DNA of 64,000 nucleotides from Hydrogenoanaerobacterium sp032017025 (GTDB lineage Bacteria > Bacillota > Clostridia > Oscillospirales > Ruminococcaceae): assembly GCF_032017025.1 (NCBI RefSeq), contig NZ_DALZQO010000009.1, forward strand, positions 47,346 through 111,345. Direction: 5' to 3'. This document shows, piece after piece, positions 44,399-52,331 of the stretch. The stretch's first letter is position 1. Every line of letters starts with the position of its first letter. The notes below the pieces were generated by a model that saw only the letters and a program-made list of their open reading frames with translations, had not been told where the DNA came from and did no database searches. The translations under genes and the position numbers were made by a program.

Positions 44399-44863
44399 TT
44401 ATTTGCGAAGCATATCGGTGGTGAACTGGTAGAACCCGAATTTTTGATAAAATCCGACTGCCTTATTGTTGCCGAATGCCACGCATAGTTTCTGGTTGGC
44501 AATGCCGCTTTCATCCAAAAAACCGAGCGCTTTGTTCATCAGCAGCTTGCCGTAACCTCCGCCGCGCAGGCTTTCGTCTACATACAGCATTTCAATCTCG
44601 CCTTCGCTTTGTGCACGGTTGCAGTTGACCGCGCAAAATCCGGCAGGCTCTCCGCCCTCCTCGGGCAGCAGCACAAAAAACACAACCTCACAGCCCGATG
44701 CTATTTTTTCTTCGAGAAAAGATTGGCGCACCTCAAAGGTAAAGATTTTATACAGGTCAGAAAAATAGGTGGAGTTTTTGCTGTTGTTTTCCACCAGCTT
44801 TGTCCACAGGGGCTTTAGCATGGGGAAGGCGGTATAGTCGAGTTGTTTGCAAATCATGTTCAT
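44399..44863 (-). CDS. GNAT family N-acetyltransferase
   Basis: A 154-residue acetyl-CoA-dependent acetyltransferase. The acetyl-CoA loop is VDESLRGGGYGKLLMNKAL (matching the R/Q-x2-G-x-G/A signature), preceded by the strand GEIEMLYV, and followed by NKAVGFYQKFGF, typical of domain B. The substrate is unknown. AAGGAG lies 11 bases before the ATG. A palindrome overlapping the -35 box suggests that it is regulated. Confidence 0.85.
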   Translation of the reverse strand: MNMICKQLDYTAFPMLKPLWTKLVENNSKNSTYFSDLYKIFTFEVRQSFLEEKIASGCEVVFFVLLPEEGGEPAGFCAVNCNRAQSEGEIEMLYVDESLRGGGYGKLLMNKALGFLDESGIANQKLCVAFGNNKAVGFYQKFGFYQFTTDMLRK

Positions 44864-44896
44864 TTAATAAAAGGCTCCTTGTTCATAGTTTGGTTT

Positions 44897-44930
44897 ATCA
44901 TATCATATTTTTTGTTGTGCGCACAACAAA
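44897..44930 (-). promoter_or_regulatory. GNAT gene promoter with a 20-bp palindromic operator
   Basis: On the minus strand, TTGTGC (44921-44926) and TATGAT (44897-44902) are 18 bases apart. A perfect 20-bp palindrome, TTTGTTGTGCGCACAACAAA (44911-44930), overlaps the -35 box, the normal layout for a repressor site. Confidence 0.55.
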
Positions 44931-45125
44931 TTTTTATTCGCACCGAGATTGGATGAAAAATGATGGAGCTGATAAAGGGAAACGAAAAGTTTAGAGCATA
45001 AAGACATAATTTTTATGACCGCTTTGCAAAAATAATTATTTACAGGCAAATGCATTAATTTCCTGTTTTCGGGTTACTATTATGGTGTTGGATATTGTAC
45101 GGTAAAACAGAAAAGGGGAATTTCA

Positions 45126-45890
45126 ATGAATCAATACAACGCAACGTTTTTTCGAATAATTATTCTGGCAATCGGTACGGTGGCGCTTTGTGTGGCGATG
45201 GCACTCACCTTTACCGCCTGTGGTACCACCACACCCTCTCAATCACAGGCTGAGGAGTCAGCGGCATCGTCGCAGCCCGATAACTTAAGTATGGCTGCGA
45301 GCAGTGAAGCATCCAGCGAGAGCATTGAGGAAGAAACCGCTAAGCTCATAGTTGCCGATGCGGCAATGTACCGCGGTACGGTAGTTTCCATCGATGCCAT
45401 GACCGAGTCAGGCTCTGAGATTTTATTGCTTACACTAAAAAGCGTGGATGGTACTGGCTTTACGCCATCCACGTTGCCTGTGGCGATTACAGTAGATACC
45501 AAGCTGAGCTTTGAGCGTGAAAAGCTGGAGAAAAATGCATATCTCGAAGTTTACTATGGTGGCGAGCCCACCGAAAAGCAGCAGTATGCAAAGGCGATTG
45601 CCGTTAACCTACTGGTGCCGGCAGAGCGCTCGGTGTTCAATGGCGAGCTGGTTGAAGTTATGCGCCAAGAAGGCAGCGACAAAGTCTCGCTGCTGTTAAA
45701 GCCGCTGGGCGAGGGAATGGAGACGGTGTTTCACATCTCGGATGAAACACAGGTCTATTTAAACCTTGATGAACTGAAAGCAGGTGACAAGCTCAACATC
45801 TATTACAACGGCATTGCCACCTTCAGCATTCCGCCGCAGTCAACCGCGATGGAGATTCGCCGTTACACCGCACCGGTCGCCGAAAAATAA
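45126..45890 (+). CDS. Hypothetical lipoprotein
   Basis: A 254-residue protein of unknown function. A signal peptide (about residues 1-32) ends at a lipobox (FTAC), so it is probably anchored at Cys32. A Ser- and Glu-rich linker (about 35-70) follows. The rest shows two repeats of a similar beta-rich pattern: MYRGTVVSIDAM with DTKLSFEREKLE, and FNGELVEVMRQ with ETQVYLNLDELKAGD. Both halves look like OB-type or DUF5666-like domains. The neighbours give no clue. GGGGAA precedes the ATG. Confidence 0.7.
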   Translation: MNQYNATFFRIIILAIGTVALCVAMALTFTACGTTTPSQSQAEESAASSQPDNLSMAASSEASSESIEEETAKLIVADAAMYRGTVVSIDAMTESGSEILLLTLKSVDGTGFTPSTLPVAITVDTKLSFEREKLEKNAYLEVYYGGEPTEKQQYAKAIAVNLLVPAERSVFNGELVEVMRQEGSDKVSLLLKPLGEGMETVFHISDETQVYLNLDELKAGDKLNIYYNGIATFSIPPQSTAMEIRRYTAPVAEK

Positions 45891-45906
45891 CGAGGCTGTT
45901 CAAACG

Positions 45907-45936
45907 GCTCGCGCCCTACGGGGCGCGGGCTTTTTT
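45907..45936 (+). terminator. Terminator after the lipoprotein gene
   Basis: A 10-bp GC-rich stem (45907-45916 with 45921-45930) around TACG, followed by TTTTTT. Confidence 0.92.
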
Positions 45937-45965
45937 CTTTGCACTACCGCATGCGGATGAAAATG

Positions 45966-45974
45966 TGGTATAAT
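45966..45974 (+). promoter_or_regulatory. Extended -10 promoter of helD
   Basis: TGGTATAAT lies about 40 bases upstream of the helD start; no -35 box is apparent. Confidence 0.5.
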
Positions 45975-46011
45975 AAGAAATTAAGATATACGCATAAAGG
46001 GGGAAGATTTC

Positions 46012-48243
46012 TTGCAAACCTATGACAAGGAATTTGAAATAGAGAGCGCTTACCTGCAAAAGGTGACCGGTCTTGCACGGGCCCGCCTTGTGGCACAGCA
46101 GGAAGAAGCGATCACCGAAAAGAAAAAGCTGGTGGAATTAAACCGGCACATGTATGAGAATACCGTGCATTTTTCGCACGATTTTGACAAGCTTACCGAG
46201 GCGAATCAAGAGCTTGGTAATATCGAAACCCGAACCATTAGCTACCGTATGCTGATGAAACGCCTGCATATGTACGAGCATATGATCGATTCACCGTACT
46301 TTGCACGCATCGATTTTACCGAGGACGGCTATGACCGCGAGCCAATCTATATCGGCATTGGCAGCCTTGCCGATGACGACGGCCTGGATGCCTATGTTTA
46401 CGACTGGCGCGCGCCGGTTGCAAGCCTGTTTTATCGCTGTGAGCCGGGCAGGGTGAGCTACCGTGCCCCTTTGGGCGAAATCAAGGGTGAGCTGAACCTC
46501 AAGCGCCAGTATGAGATTAAAAAGGGCAAGCTGGACTATTATTTTGATTCCAGCGTTAATGTAATGGACGACGTGCTGCGCAGCGTACTTTCTAAAAATG
46601 CATCGCCCAAAATGAAAACGATTGTGGAGACCATTCAGCGTGAACAGGATGTCATCATCCGAGATCTGGACAGCGACCTACTGATGGTGCAGGGTGTAGC
46701 GGGCAGCGGTAAAACCTCGGTTGCGCTGCATCGTGTCGCATTTCTGATGTATCAGGGGCTGACAGGTGGTTTATCTGCCAATAATATCATCATTCTTTCA
46801 CCGAATGCGCTGTTTGGAAAATACATCTCGGGGGTGCTGCCGGAGCTCGGGGAGGAGAACATCGCCACCAAAACCTTTGAGGATATCTTTGAGGACTATT
46901 TTGGCGCACACATTACACTCACCAGCCGTAATAGCACGCTGGAGCAGCTGATGACAGACACCGATAAAACACAGCAGGCTTTGCGTAAGGAGGCAATGGA
47001 GTTTCAGCTTTCGGCTGTATTCTGTGAAATTCTCGACCGCTTTATTACCTACTACGAACGTACCTTGCTTGAAATTCCCGACATCCACTATGGCGGAAAA
47101 TGCTTAGCCACGCGGCAGGCCCTGCGTGAAGAGCTGCTGCAGGGCAGGGTGAATATGCCGGTTGCGAAGCGGCTGCGCAGAATAGAAGAGAAGCTGTTTG
47201 AACAGCTGCACAAAGCAAAAAAGCCCCGCCTTGCGCAGCTTGAAAAATTTGTTCTGGAACACCCGGAACACCAGTTTGAAGTAAAAGCGCGGGCAAGACT
47301 CCTCTCGATTAAAGAAACTACGGTGTTGGCACACAAGATTCGCGCCTTTACCCGCGTAAATGTTATGGCTGTCTACAAAGCACTTCTTTCAGATAAGGCG
47401 CTGTTTTACCGTATTGCAGGTGAACTTTCGCTGCCCCAAAATATAGATGAGATACTCGATTTTATGGGTAAAAGCCTATGCGCTCCGACGGTGAGCTATG
47501 CCGATGGAATGGCGCTGCTTTACCTGCAGCTGAAGATGGCGGGAGCAAAACCCAGCAGTAACATCAAGCAGGTAGTGATTGATGAAGCGCAGGACTATTA
47601 TCCCATCCATTACCAGATGCTGTGCCTGATGCTGCCCAATGCACGTTATACCATATTGGGCGATGTTAACCAGACCATAGCCAAACAGGCGAACCTTACA
47701 CTCTACGAGGAGATTCAGCATATCCTCTGCAAACGCAAAAACACGCTCGCTACCATGAACAAAAGCTTCCGCTGCTCCACCGAAATCAACGCGTTCAGCC
47801 GCCGCTTTATCGACAGCGACACGCAGCAGGTAAGTTTTGATCGCCACGAGCAGGAGCCGGAGATTCGCTCGGCACAGGCTGTAAACGAAATGGACGCGCA
47901 GCTGCTCACCGACCTTGCTGCATGCACAGAGCAGGGCTTTGGCTCTATGGCAGTTCTCTGCAAAAGCTTCACGCAAGCGCGCGAGCTGTACCACCGTATT
48001 TCCTCTCAAACCGATGTTCGTCTGGTGGGTGAAAACACGGGCGAAATCGGTGCAGGTACCTATATCCTGCCCATTTATATGGCGAAAGGGCTAGAGTTTG
48101 ACGCAGCATTTGTTTATGGTGTAGACCGCGACAGCTATGAGACAGAGGATGACCGGAAGCTGCTTTACGTTGCGAGCACCCGCCCTCTGCACCGCCTATA
48201 TCTTTACCACACCGGTGAGTTGAGCAAACTGATTGAAGGATAG
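46012..48243 (+). CDS. helD: HelD-like UvrD/Rep-family ATPase
   Basis: HelD removes stalled RNA polymerase from DNA and recycles it in Gram-positive bacteria. The N-terminal arm (about residues 1-90) is a long coiled helix pair, as in HelD, that reaches into the polymerase channel. Walker A is VQGVAGSGKTSVALHR (about residue 222), and the Walker B-like motif is VVIDEAQDYYPIHY. Other UvrD motifs are GDVNQTIAKQ and LYVASTRPLHRLYLYH near the end. The length of 743 residues is close to B. subtilis HelD. It starts at TTG after AAGGGGGAAG. A DNA-repair UvrD is less likely because of the arm. Confidence 0.88.
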   Translation: MQTYDKEFEIESAYLQKVTGLARARLVAQQEEAITEKKKLVELNRHMYENTVHFSHDFDKLTEANQELGNIETRTISYRMLMKRLHMYEHMIDSPYFARIDFTEDGYDREPIYIGIGSLADDDGLDAYVYDWRAPVASLFYRCEPGRVSYRAPLGEIKGELNLKRQYEIKKGKLDYYFDSSVNVMDDVLRSVLSKNASPKMKTIVETIQREQDVIIRDLDSDLLMVQGVAGSGKTSVALHRVAFLMYQGLTGGLSANNIIILSPNALFGKYISGVLPELGEENIATKTFEDIFEDYFGAHITLTSRNSTLEQLMTDTDKTQQALRKEAMEFQLSAVFCEILDRFITYYERTLLEIPDIHYGGKCLATRQALREELLQGRVNMPVAKRLRRIEEKLFEQLHKAKKPRLAQLEKFVLEHPEHQFEVKARARLLSIKETTVLAHKIRAFTRVNVMAVYKALLSDKALFYRIAGELSLPQNIDEILDFMGKSLCAPTVSYADGMALLYLQLKMAGAKPSSNIKQVVIDEAQDYYPIHYQMLCLMLPNARYTILGDVNQTIAKQANLTLYEEIQHILCKRKNTLATMNKSFRCSTEINAFSRRFIDSDTQQVSFDRHEQEPEIRSAQAVNEMDAQLLTDLAACTEQGFGSMAVLCKSFTQARELYHRISSQTDVRLVGENTGEIGAGTYILPIYMAKGLEFDAAFVYGVDRDSYETEDDRKLLYVASTRPLHRLYLYHTGELSKLIEG

Positions 48244-48297
48244 CTTAAATGGCTTGAGAAAGTGAACCAATAAAATGCTGTAACCAGCATGAGCAGC

Positions 48298-48330
48298 AGC
48301 AAGGGCAGACTAATTCTGCCCTTGCTTTTT
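48298..48330 (+). terminator. Terminator after helD
   Basis: AGCAAGGGCAG (48298-48308) pairs perfectly with CTGCCCTTGCT (48316-48326), followed by a T-run. Confidence 0.9.
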
Positions 48331-48381
48331 TAAATATTTTACGTTCAATTTTAAAGAAACTGTAAATTGAATCATTCTCTC

Positions 48382-48410
48382 TTGCTTTTTGGAAGGGTTT
48401 GTACTATATT
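48382..48410 (+). promoter_or_regulatory. Sigma-A promoter of htpG
   Basis: TTGCTT (48382-48387), a 17-base spacer and TATATT (48405-48410). The CIRCE element starts five bases after the -10 box. Confidence 0.75.
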
Positions 48411-48414
48411 ATTA

Positions 48415-48441
48415 TTAGCACTCTGGCATATTGAGTGCCAG
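48415..48441. promoter_or_regulatory. CIRCE operator (HrcA site) of htpG
   Basis: TTAGCACTC, a nine-base spacer and GAGTGCCAG. This matches the CIRCE consensus TTAGCACTC-N9-GAGTGCTAA at 16 of 18 positions and sits over the transcription start, where HrcA represses. Confidence 0.85.
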
Positions 48442-48466
48442 AAAATACAACAAAGGTGGAATAAAA

Positions 48467-50359
48467 ATGGCTACAAAACAGTTTAAAGCAGAGTCAAAAC
48501 GTCTGCTCGATTTGATGATTAACTCGATTTACACCCACCGCGAAATTTTTCTGCGTGAGCTTATCTCCAATGCAAGCGATGCGATCGACAAGCTCTATTA
48601 CAAATCGCTTAGCGACGGCAGCACCGGCCTTTCGCGCGATGATTTTGCCATCAACCTTGCGGTAGACAAGGACACGCGCACCATCACACTTACCGATAAC
48701 GGCTGCGGTATGGCCCGTGAGGAGCTAGAGCAGAACCTTGGCACCATTGCCAAGAGCGGCTCGCTTGCATTTAAAAAGGAGAACGCCGAGAAAGAAAACA
48801 AAGAGGATATCGACATCATCGGCCAATTTGGTGTAGGCTTTTACTCCGCTTTTATGGTGGCAGACTGCGTCAAGGTCATCAGCAAGGTGTTCGGCAGCGA
48901 CGAAGCCTATTGCTGGGAATCGCACGGTGTTGAGGGCTACACTATTGAGCCTTGTAAAAAAGAGGGGCATGGAACCGATATTATCTTGACGGTAAAAGCA
49001 AACACCGAGGAAGAGAACTATGACGAATTCCTCGAGCCTTACCGCTTGCAGCAGATTGTACGCAAATACTCCGACTATATCCGCTACCCCATTAAAATGG
49101 AAGTGGAAAAACGCCGTCCCAAGGAGGGCGGAGAGGAACACGAATTTGAAACCTACACCGAGGTGGATACCCTCAACAGCATGGTTCCGCTGTGGAAGAA
49201 AACCAAGAGCGAAATTACTGCTGAGGAGTACAACAACTTTTACAAAGAAAAATTTTTTGATTTTGAAGACCCTGCTAAGGTGATTCATAGCAGCACCGAG
49301 GGCAGCGCCACCTACAACGCCCTGATGTTCATTCCGGCTCGCGCACCCTACAACTACTACACCCGTGATTATGAAAAGGGCTTGCAGCTGTACGCCAGCG
49401 GTGTGCTGATTATGGACAAGTGTGCCGACTTGCTACCCGACTGCTTCAGTTTTGTACGCGGCTTGGTTGACTCGCAGGATTTAAGCCTCAATATTTCGCG
49501 TGAGATGCTGCAGCATGACAGACAGCTTAAAATTATTGAGGGCAGGCTGGAAAAGAAGATTAAGAGCGAGCTGCTTGCTATGCTCAGTGGCGAGCGTGAA
49601 AAATACGAAGCATTTTTTAAGAATTTTGGCTTGCAGCTAAAATACGGTGTATATAGCGAATACGGTGCAAAAAAAGACCTGCTTAAGGATTTGCTGCTGT
49701 TCTATTCCTCCAGTGAAAAGAAGATGGTCACCATCGCCGAATACATTGGCAGGATGAAAGAAGAGCAGAAGAACATTTACTATGCGTCGGGCGAAAGCGT
49801 TGAGCGCATCGATCACCTGCCCCAAATTGAGCTGCTCAAGGATAAGGGCTACGAGGTATTGTACCTCACCGATGACGTTGACGAATTTGCACTGACTATG
49901 ATGCGCGAATACGATGGTAAAGAGTTTAAATCGGCGGCAAGCAGTGACCTTAACCTTGAAAGCGAGGAAGAAAAAGAGGCTGCGAAAAAGCAGACGGAAG
50001 AGAACAAAGACCTGCTTGCTCTGATGCAGGAGGCACTGGGCGACAAGGTAAAGGCGGTTTGCCTGTCGCAGCGCCTGAAAACCCACCCTGTCTGCCTTGC
50101 CAGTGAGGGTGCTCTGTCGCTTGAGATGGAGAAGGTTCTCAATGCAATGCCAAGTGACCAAAAGGTAAAAGCAGAACGCGTGCTTGAAATCAATGCCAAT
50201 CATGCCGTGTTCAGCACGCTTACCAAGCTGTTTGAGAGCGATAAGGAAAAGGTGAAAACCTACGCCGAGCTACTGTATACACAGGCACTGCTCATTGAGG
50301 GAATGCCTGTTGAAGATCCCGTTGCATTCTCGAACCAAATTTGCGAGCTGATGGTTTAA
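48467..50359 (+). CDS. htpG: Hsp90 chaperone HtpG
   Basis: HtpG is the bacterial Hsp90, a dimeric ATP-dependent chaperone. The N-terminal nucleotide domain has REIFLRELISNASDAIDKL and ITLTDNGCGMAREEL, then GQFGVGFYSAFMVAD. The middle and C-terminal domains are complete with 630 residues; an acidic linker lies near residue 500 (NLESEEEKEAAKKQTE). The ATG at 48467 has AAAGGTGG upstream. An in-frame alternative at 48431 lies inside the CIRCE element and is rejected. A CIRCE operator predicts HrcA heat control. Confidence 0.96.
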   Translation: MATKQFKAESKRLLDLMINSIYTHREIFLRELISNASDAIDKLYYKSLSDGSTGLSRDDFAINLAVDKDTRTITLTDNGCGMAREELEQNLGTIAKSGSLAFKKENAEKENKEDIDIIGQFGVGFYSAFMVADCVKVISKVFGSDEAYCWESHGVEGYTIEPCKKEGHGTDIILTVKANTEEENYDEFLEPYRLQQIVRKYSDYIRYPIKMEVEKRRPKEGGEEHEFETYTEVDTLNSMVPLWKKTKSEITAEEYNNFYKEKFFDFEDPAKVIHSSTEGSATYNALMFIPARAPYNYYTRDYEKGLQLYASGVLIMDKCADLLPDCFSFVRGLVDSQDLSLNISREMLQHDRQLKIIEGRLEKKIKSELLAMLSGEREKYEAFFKNFGLQLKYGVYSEYGAKKDLLKDLLLFYSSSEKKMVTIAEYIGRMKEEQKNIYYASGESVERIDHLPQIELLKDKGYEVLYLTDDVDEFALTMMREYDGKEFKSAASSDLNLESEEEKEAAKKQTEENKDLLALMQEALGDKVKAVCLSQRLKTHPVCLASEGALSLEMEKVLNAMPSDQKVKAERVLEINANHAVFSTLTKLFESDKEKVKTYAELLYTQALLIEGMPVEDPVAFSNQICELMV

Positions 50360-50381
50360 CAAGAATATTTTATAAAAAGAC

Positions 50382-50415
50382 AAAAAGAGCTGATTCGCGA
50401 ATCAGCTCTTTTTTT
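50382..50415. terminator. Bidirectional terminator after htpG
   Basis: Bases 50382-50397 and 50398-50413 are exact reverse complements, with A-runs and T-runs at the ends, so it ends both htpG and the convergent small gene. Confidence 0.9.
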
Positions 50416-50638
50416 AGTGAAAACTATTTATAAAATCGTACACTTTATCGTAATCTGTAAAGGATAACTGCTGGTTAAAAATATAAGAGAGGGTGTAATT
50501 GCACCCGCTTATATCGAATAGCCTCCACTCAATATTTTGAAGAGATTTGAGCACGCTGGGTTCGACACCGGCACCTCTAAGGTCCGAGATGAAGAGATTG
50601 TTTTCTTTAGAAACCATCTCTAATATAATACCTTTCAT
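50414..50638 (-). CDS. Small hypothetical protein divergent from an XRE regulator
   Basis: A 74-residue acidic soluble protein starting MKGIILEMVSKENNLFISDLRGAGVE, with no recognised domain. The ATG at 50638 has GAGGAGG upstream, and a near-perfect sigma-A promoter lies 47-75 bases before it. A terminator follows directly. It is divergent from an XRE regulator, and palindromes occur in the shared gap, so the pair may form a small switch; an antitoxin-like or anti-repressor role is speculation. Confidence 0.7.
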   Translation of the reverse strand: MKGIILEMVSKENNLFISDLRGAGVEPSVLKSLQNIEWRLFDISGCNYTLSYIFNQQLSFTDYDKVYDFINSFH

Positions 50639-50684
50639 TTCGTTCCCTCCTCTCAACTATAATGGTTTTTAGCACAATGATAAA

Positions 50685-50713
50685 ATTATAACATTTCAAT
50701 TGTGCATAGTCAA
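50685..50713 (-). promoter_or_regulatory. Sigma-A promoter of the small divergent gene
   Basis: On the minus strand, TTGACT (50708-50713) and a perfect TATAAT (50685-50690) are 17 bases apart. Confidence 0.8.
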
Positions 50714-50715
50714 CA

Positions 50716-50781
50716 TATAGTGGACTATAGTATAAATTAAGTACGCTTAAAAGATACTACAATATATTAAACTATTATAGT
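50716..50781. promoter_or_regulatory. Two palindromic operators between the XRE gene and the small gene
   Basis: TATAGT-GG-ACTATA (50716-50729) sits two bases upstream of the -35 box of the minus-strand promoter. ACTAT-T-ATAGT (50771-50781) sits next to the AAGGAGG site of the XRE gene. The shared ATAGT half-sites are as expected for a Cro/CI-like regulator. Confidence 0.55.
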
Positions 50782-50795
50782 AAGGAGGCAAAAAC

Positions 50796-51095
50796 GTGGT
50801 ATTTGATTTTGGTTATCGGCTGCGGGAGTTGCGTGAGCAGAAACGTATGACGCAAATACAGGTTGCAAATCGTCTGGGTATTTCAAAAGCTGCAATCAGT
50901 GGTTACGAAAATAATATTAAGACTCCTTCACTTGAGGTACTCAAACATCTTGCTGTTTTATTTGAGGTGCCAACAGACTACCTGTTAGGCTTTGAAAACC
51001 GAAAGATGCTTCAAATAGACGGATTGACTGACCATCAGCAGGAAATTTTGCAGGCATTGATTAGAGAATTTAAAAAAGAGTCAACGGTAATATGA
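50796..51095 (+). CDS. XRE family transcriptional regulator
   Basis: A 99-residue Cro/CI-type regulator. The HTH spans about residues 8-62 (RLRELREQKRMTQIQVANRL, then GISKAAISGYENN), with KTPSLEVLKHLAVLFEVPTD after it. The last 30 residues include GLTDHQQEILQALIREF, a likely dimer helix. It starts at GTG (50796) after AAGGAGG. It probably acts on the palindromes of its own upstream gap. Not associated with phage or mobile genes here. Confidence 0.9.
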   Translation: MVFDFGYRLRELREQKRMTQIQVANRLGISKAAISGYENNIKTPSLEVLKHLAVLFEVPTDYLLGFENRKMLQIDGLTDHQQEILQALIREFKKESTVI

Positions 51096-51108
51096 GTTTG
51101 GATAAGAG

Positions 51109-51141
51109 CCGTCCTTCTGTGTTGAAGGATGGTTTTCTTTT
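51109..51141 (+). terminator. Terminator after the XRE gene
   Basis: A 9-bp stem (51109-51117 with 51124-51132, one G-T pair) followed by TTTTCTTTTT. Confidence 0.8.
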
Positions 51142-51194
51142 TGTGTATAAAACTAAGCGCCTACGCCGATGTTAAGAAAAATATTAAAAAACTA

Positions 51195-51223
51195 TTGACA
51201 AAGAAGTTGTATGAATGTATTAT
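51195..51223 (+). promoter_or_regulatory. Sigma-A promoter of the GntR-ABC operon
   Basis: A perfect TTGACA (51195-51200), a 17-base spacer and TATTAT (51218-51223). Confidence 0.85.
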
Positions 51224-51243
51224 TGTATTAACAGATTAGTACA
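51224..51243. promoter_or_regulatory. Candidate operator of the GntR/YtrA-type regulator
   Basis: TGTATTA (51224-51230) and TAGTACA (51237-51243) form an inverted repeat with six of seven matches, directly after the -10 box. YtrA-group regulators control their own ABC operons from such sites. Confidence 0.5.
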
Positions 51244-51264
51244 ACGGTACAGGGAGGCGAAAAT

Positions 51265-51636
51265 ATGAACTGGGACTTAAAATCGGACCGCCCCATCTAT
51301 GCACAACTGGTGGAGCAGATTGAGCTTCGAATTGTATCGGGGCAATATCAAGCGGGCGAACGGCTTCCCGCAGTGCGCGATTTGGCAGCGCAGGCAGAGG
51401 TAAACCCAAACACCATGCAAAAAGCATTGGCTGAGTTGGAGCGCAAAGGGCTTGTTTACACACAGCGAACCAGCGGCAGATATATTACGGAGGATGAGCA
51501 GATGATCAGCAATCTAAAAGATTTATTGGCGCAAATGCAGATCAATGAGTTTTTGGAAAAGATGAGCAGCTTAGGGTTTACCAAACAGGAGACCCTGCGG
51601 TTAATTGAACATGTAATGGAGGGAAATGCCCAATGA
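51265..51636 (+). CDS. GntR family regulator, YtrA type
   Basis: A 123-residue regulator with the GntR winged HTH (about residues 10-75: IYAQLVEQIELRIVSGQY, then LPAVRDLAAQAEVNPNTMQK and GLVYTQRTSGRYI) and a short C-terminal helical tail in place of an effector domain, the mark of the YtrA group. GGGAGG precedes the ATG. It overlaps the following ABC ATPase by four bases. It should repress this operon until an unknown signal, often cell wall stress, appears. Confidence 0.93.
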   Translation: MNWDLKSDRPIYAQLVEQIELRIVSGQYQAGERLPAVRDLAAQAEVNPNTMQKALAELERKGLVYTQRTSGRYITEDEQMISNLKDLLAQMQINEFLEKMSSLGFTKQETLRLIEHVMEGNAQ

Positions 51637-52331
51637 CACCAATTTTAGAATGTAAATCGCTTGTTAAGCGCTATGGCGGCAAAAACGCGCTTGCGGGTGT
51701 CGATCTCACAATTCATCGCGGCAGAATTGTAGGTTTGCTTGGGCCAAATGGCAGCGGAAAAACCACAATGATCAAGCTTGCAAGCGGTTTGCTTACCCCT
51801 ACAGACGGAGAGATTCTCATCAATGGGGTTGCACCGGGGGTAGAAACAAAAAAGCATGTCAGTTATCTGCCCGAGCGTACTTACCTTGCAGATTGGATGA
51901 AGGTAAGCGATATGCTGAAATTTTTCGCAGACTTTTATGAGGATTTTAACACAGGCAAGGCTATGGAGATGCTGAGAAGACTCAATATCAGTGCGAATGA
52001 CAGGCTCAAGACCATGTCGAAGGGAACCAAAGAGAAGGTGCAGCTGATTCTGGTAATGAGCCGCGAGGCCGACCTGTATCTGCTGGATGAACCCATTGGC
52101 GGTGTCGACCCGGCTGCGCGTGACTATATTTTAAACACAATCATCAGCAACTACAGCGAAAATGCAACAGTTATCATCTCTACTCACCTTATCGCTGATA
52201 TTGAGCGGGTGCTGGACGATGTGGTGTTTATCAATCAGGGCCACATTGCACTCACTGAATCGGTAGATGATATTCGTGAGGTACAGGGCAAATCGGTTGA
52301 TTCACTGTTCAGGGAGGTGTTCAGATGCTAG
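51633..52331 (+). CDS. ABC transporter ATP-binding protein
   Basis: A 232-residue ATPase. Walker A is GPNGSGKTTMIKL (about residue 38); the signature region is MSKGTKEKVQLIL, a form of the LSGGQ motif with Lys and Thr as in YtrB and other export-type relatives; Walker B is LYLLDEPIGGVDP; the H-loop is STHL. The ATGA overlap with the regulator and a seven-base overlap with the permease show one translational unit. Confidence 0.93.
   Translation: MTPILECKSLVKRYGGKNALAGVDLTIHRGRIVGLLGPNGSGKTTMIKLASGLLTPTDGEILINGVAPGVETKKHVSYLPERTYLADWMKVSDMLKFFADFYEDFNTGKAMEMLRRLNISANDRLKTMSKGTKEKVQLILVMSREADLYLLDEPIGGVDPAARDYILNTIISNYSENATVIISTHLIADIERVLDDVVFINQGHIALTESVDDIREVQGKSVDSLFREVFRC

Noticed and set aside
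45443..45473. A 9-bp hairpin inside the lipoprotein gene
   Set aside because: It has no T-run and lies in coding sequence; it is probably chance or codon-driven.
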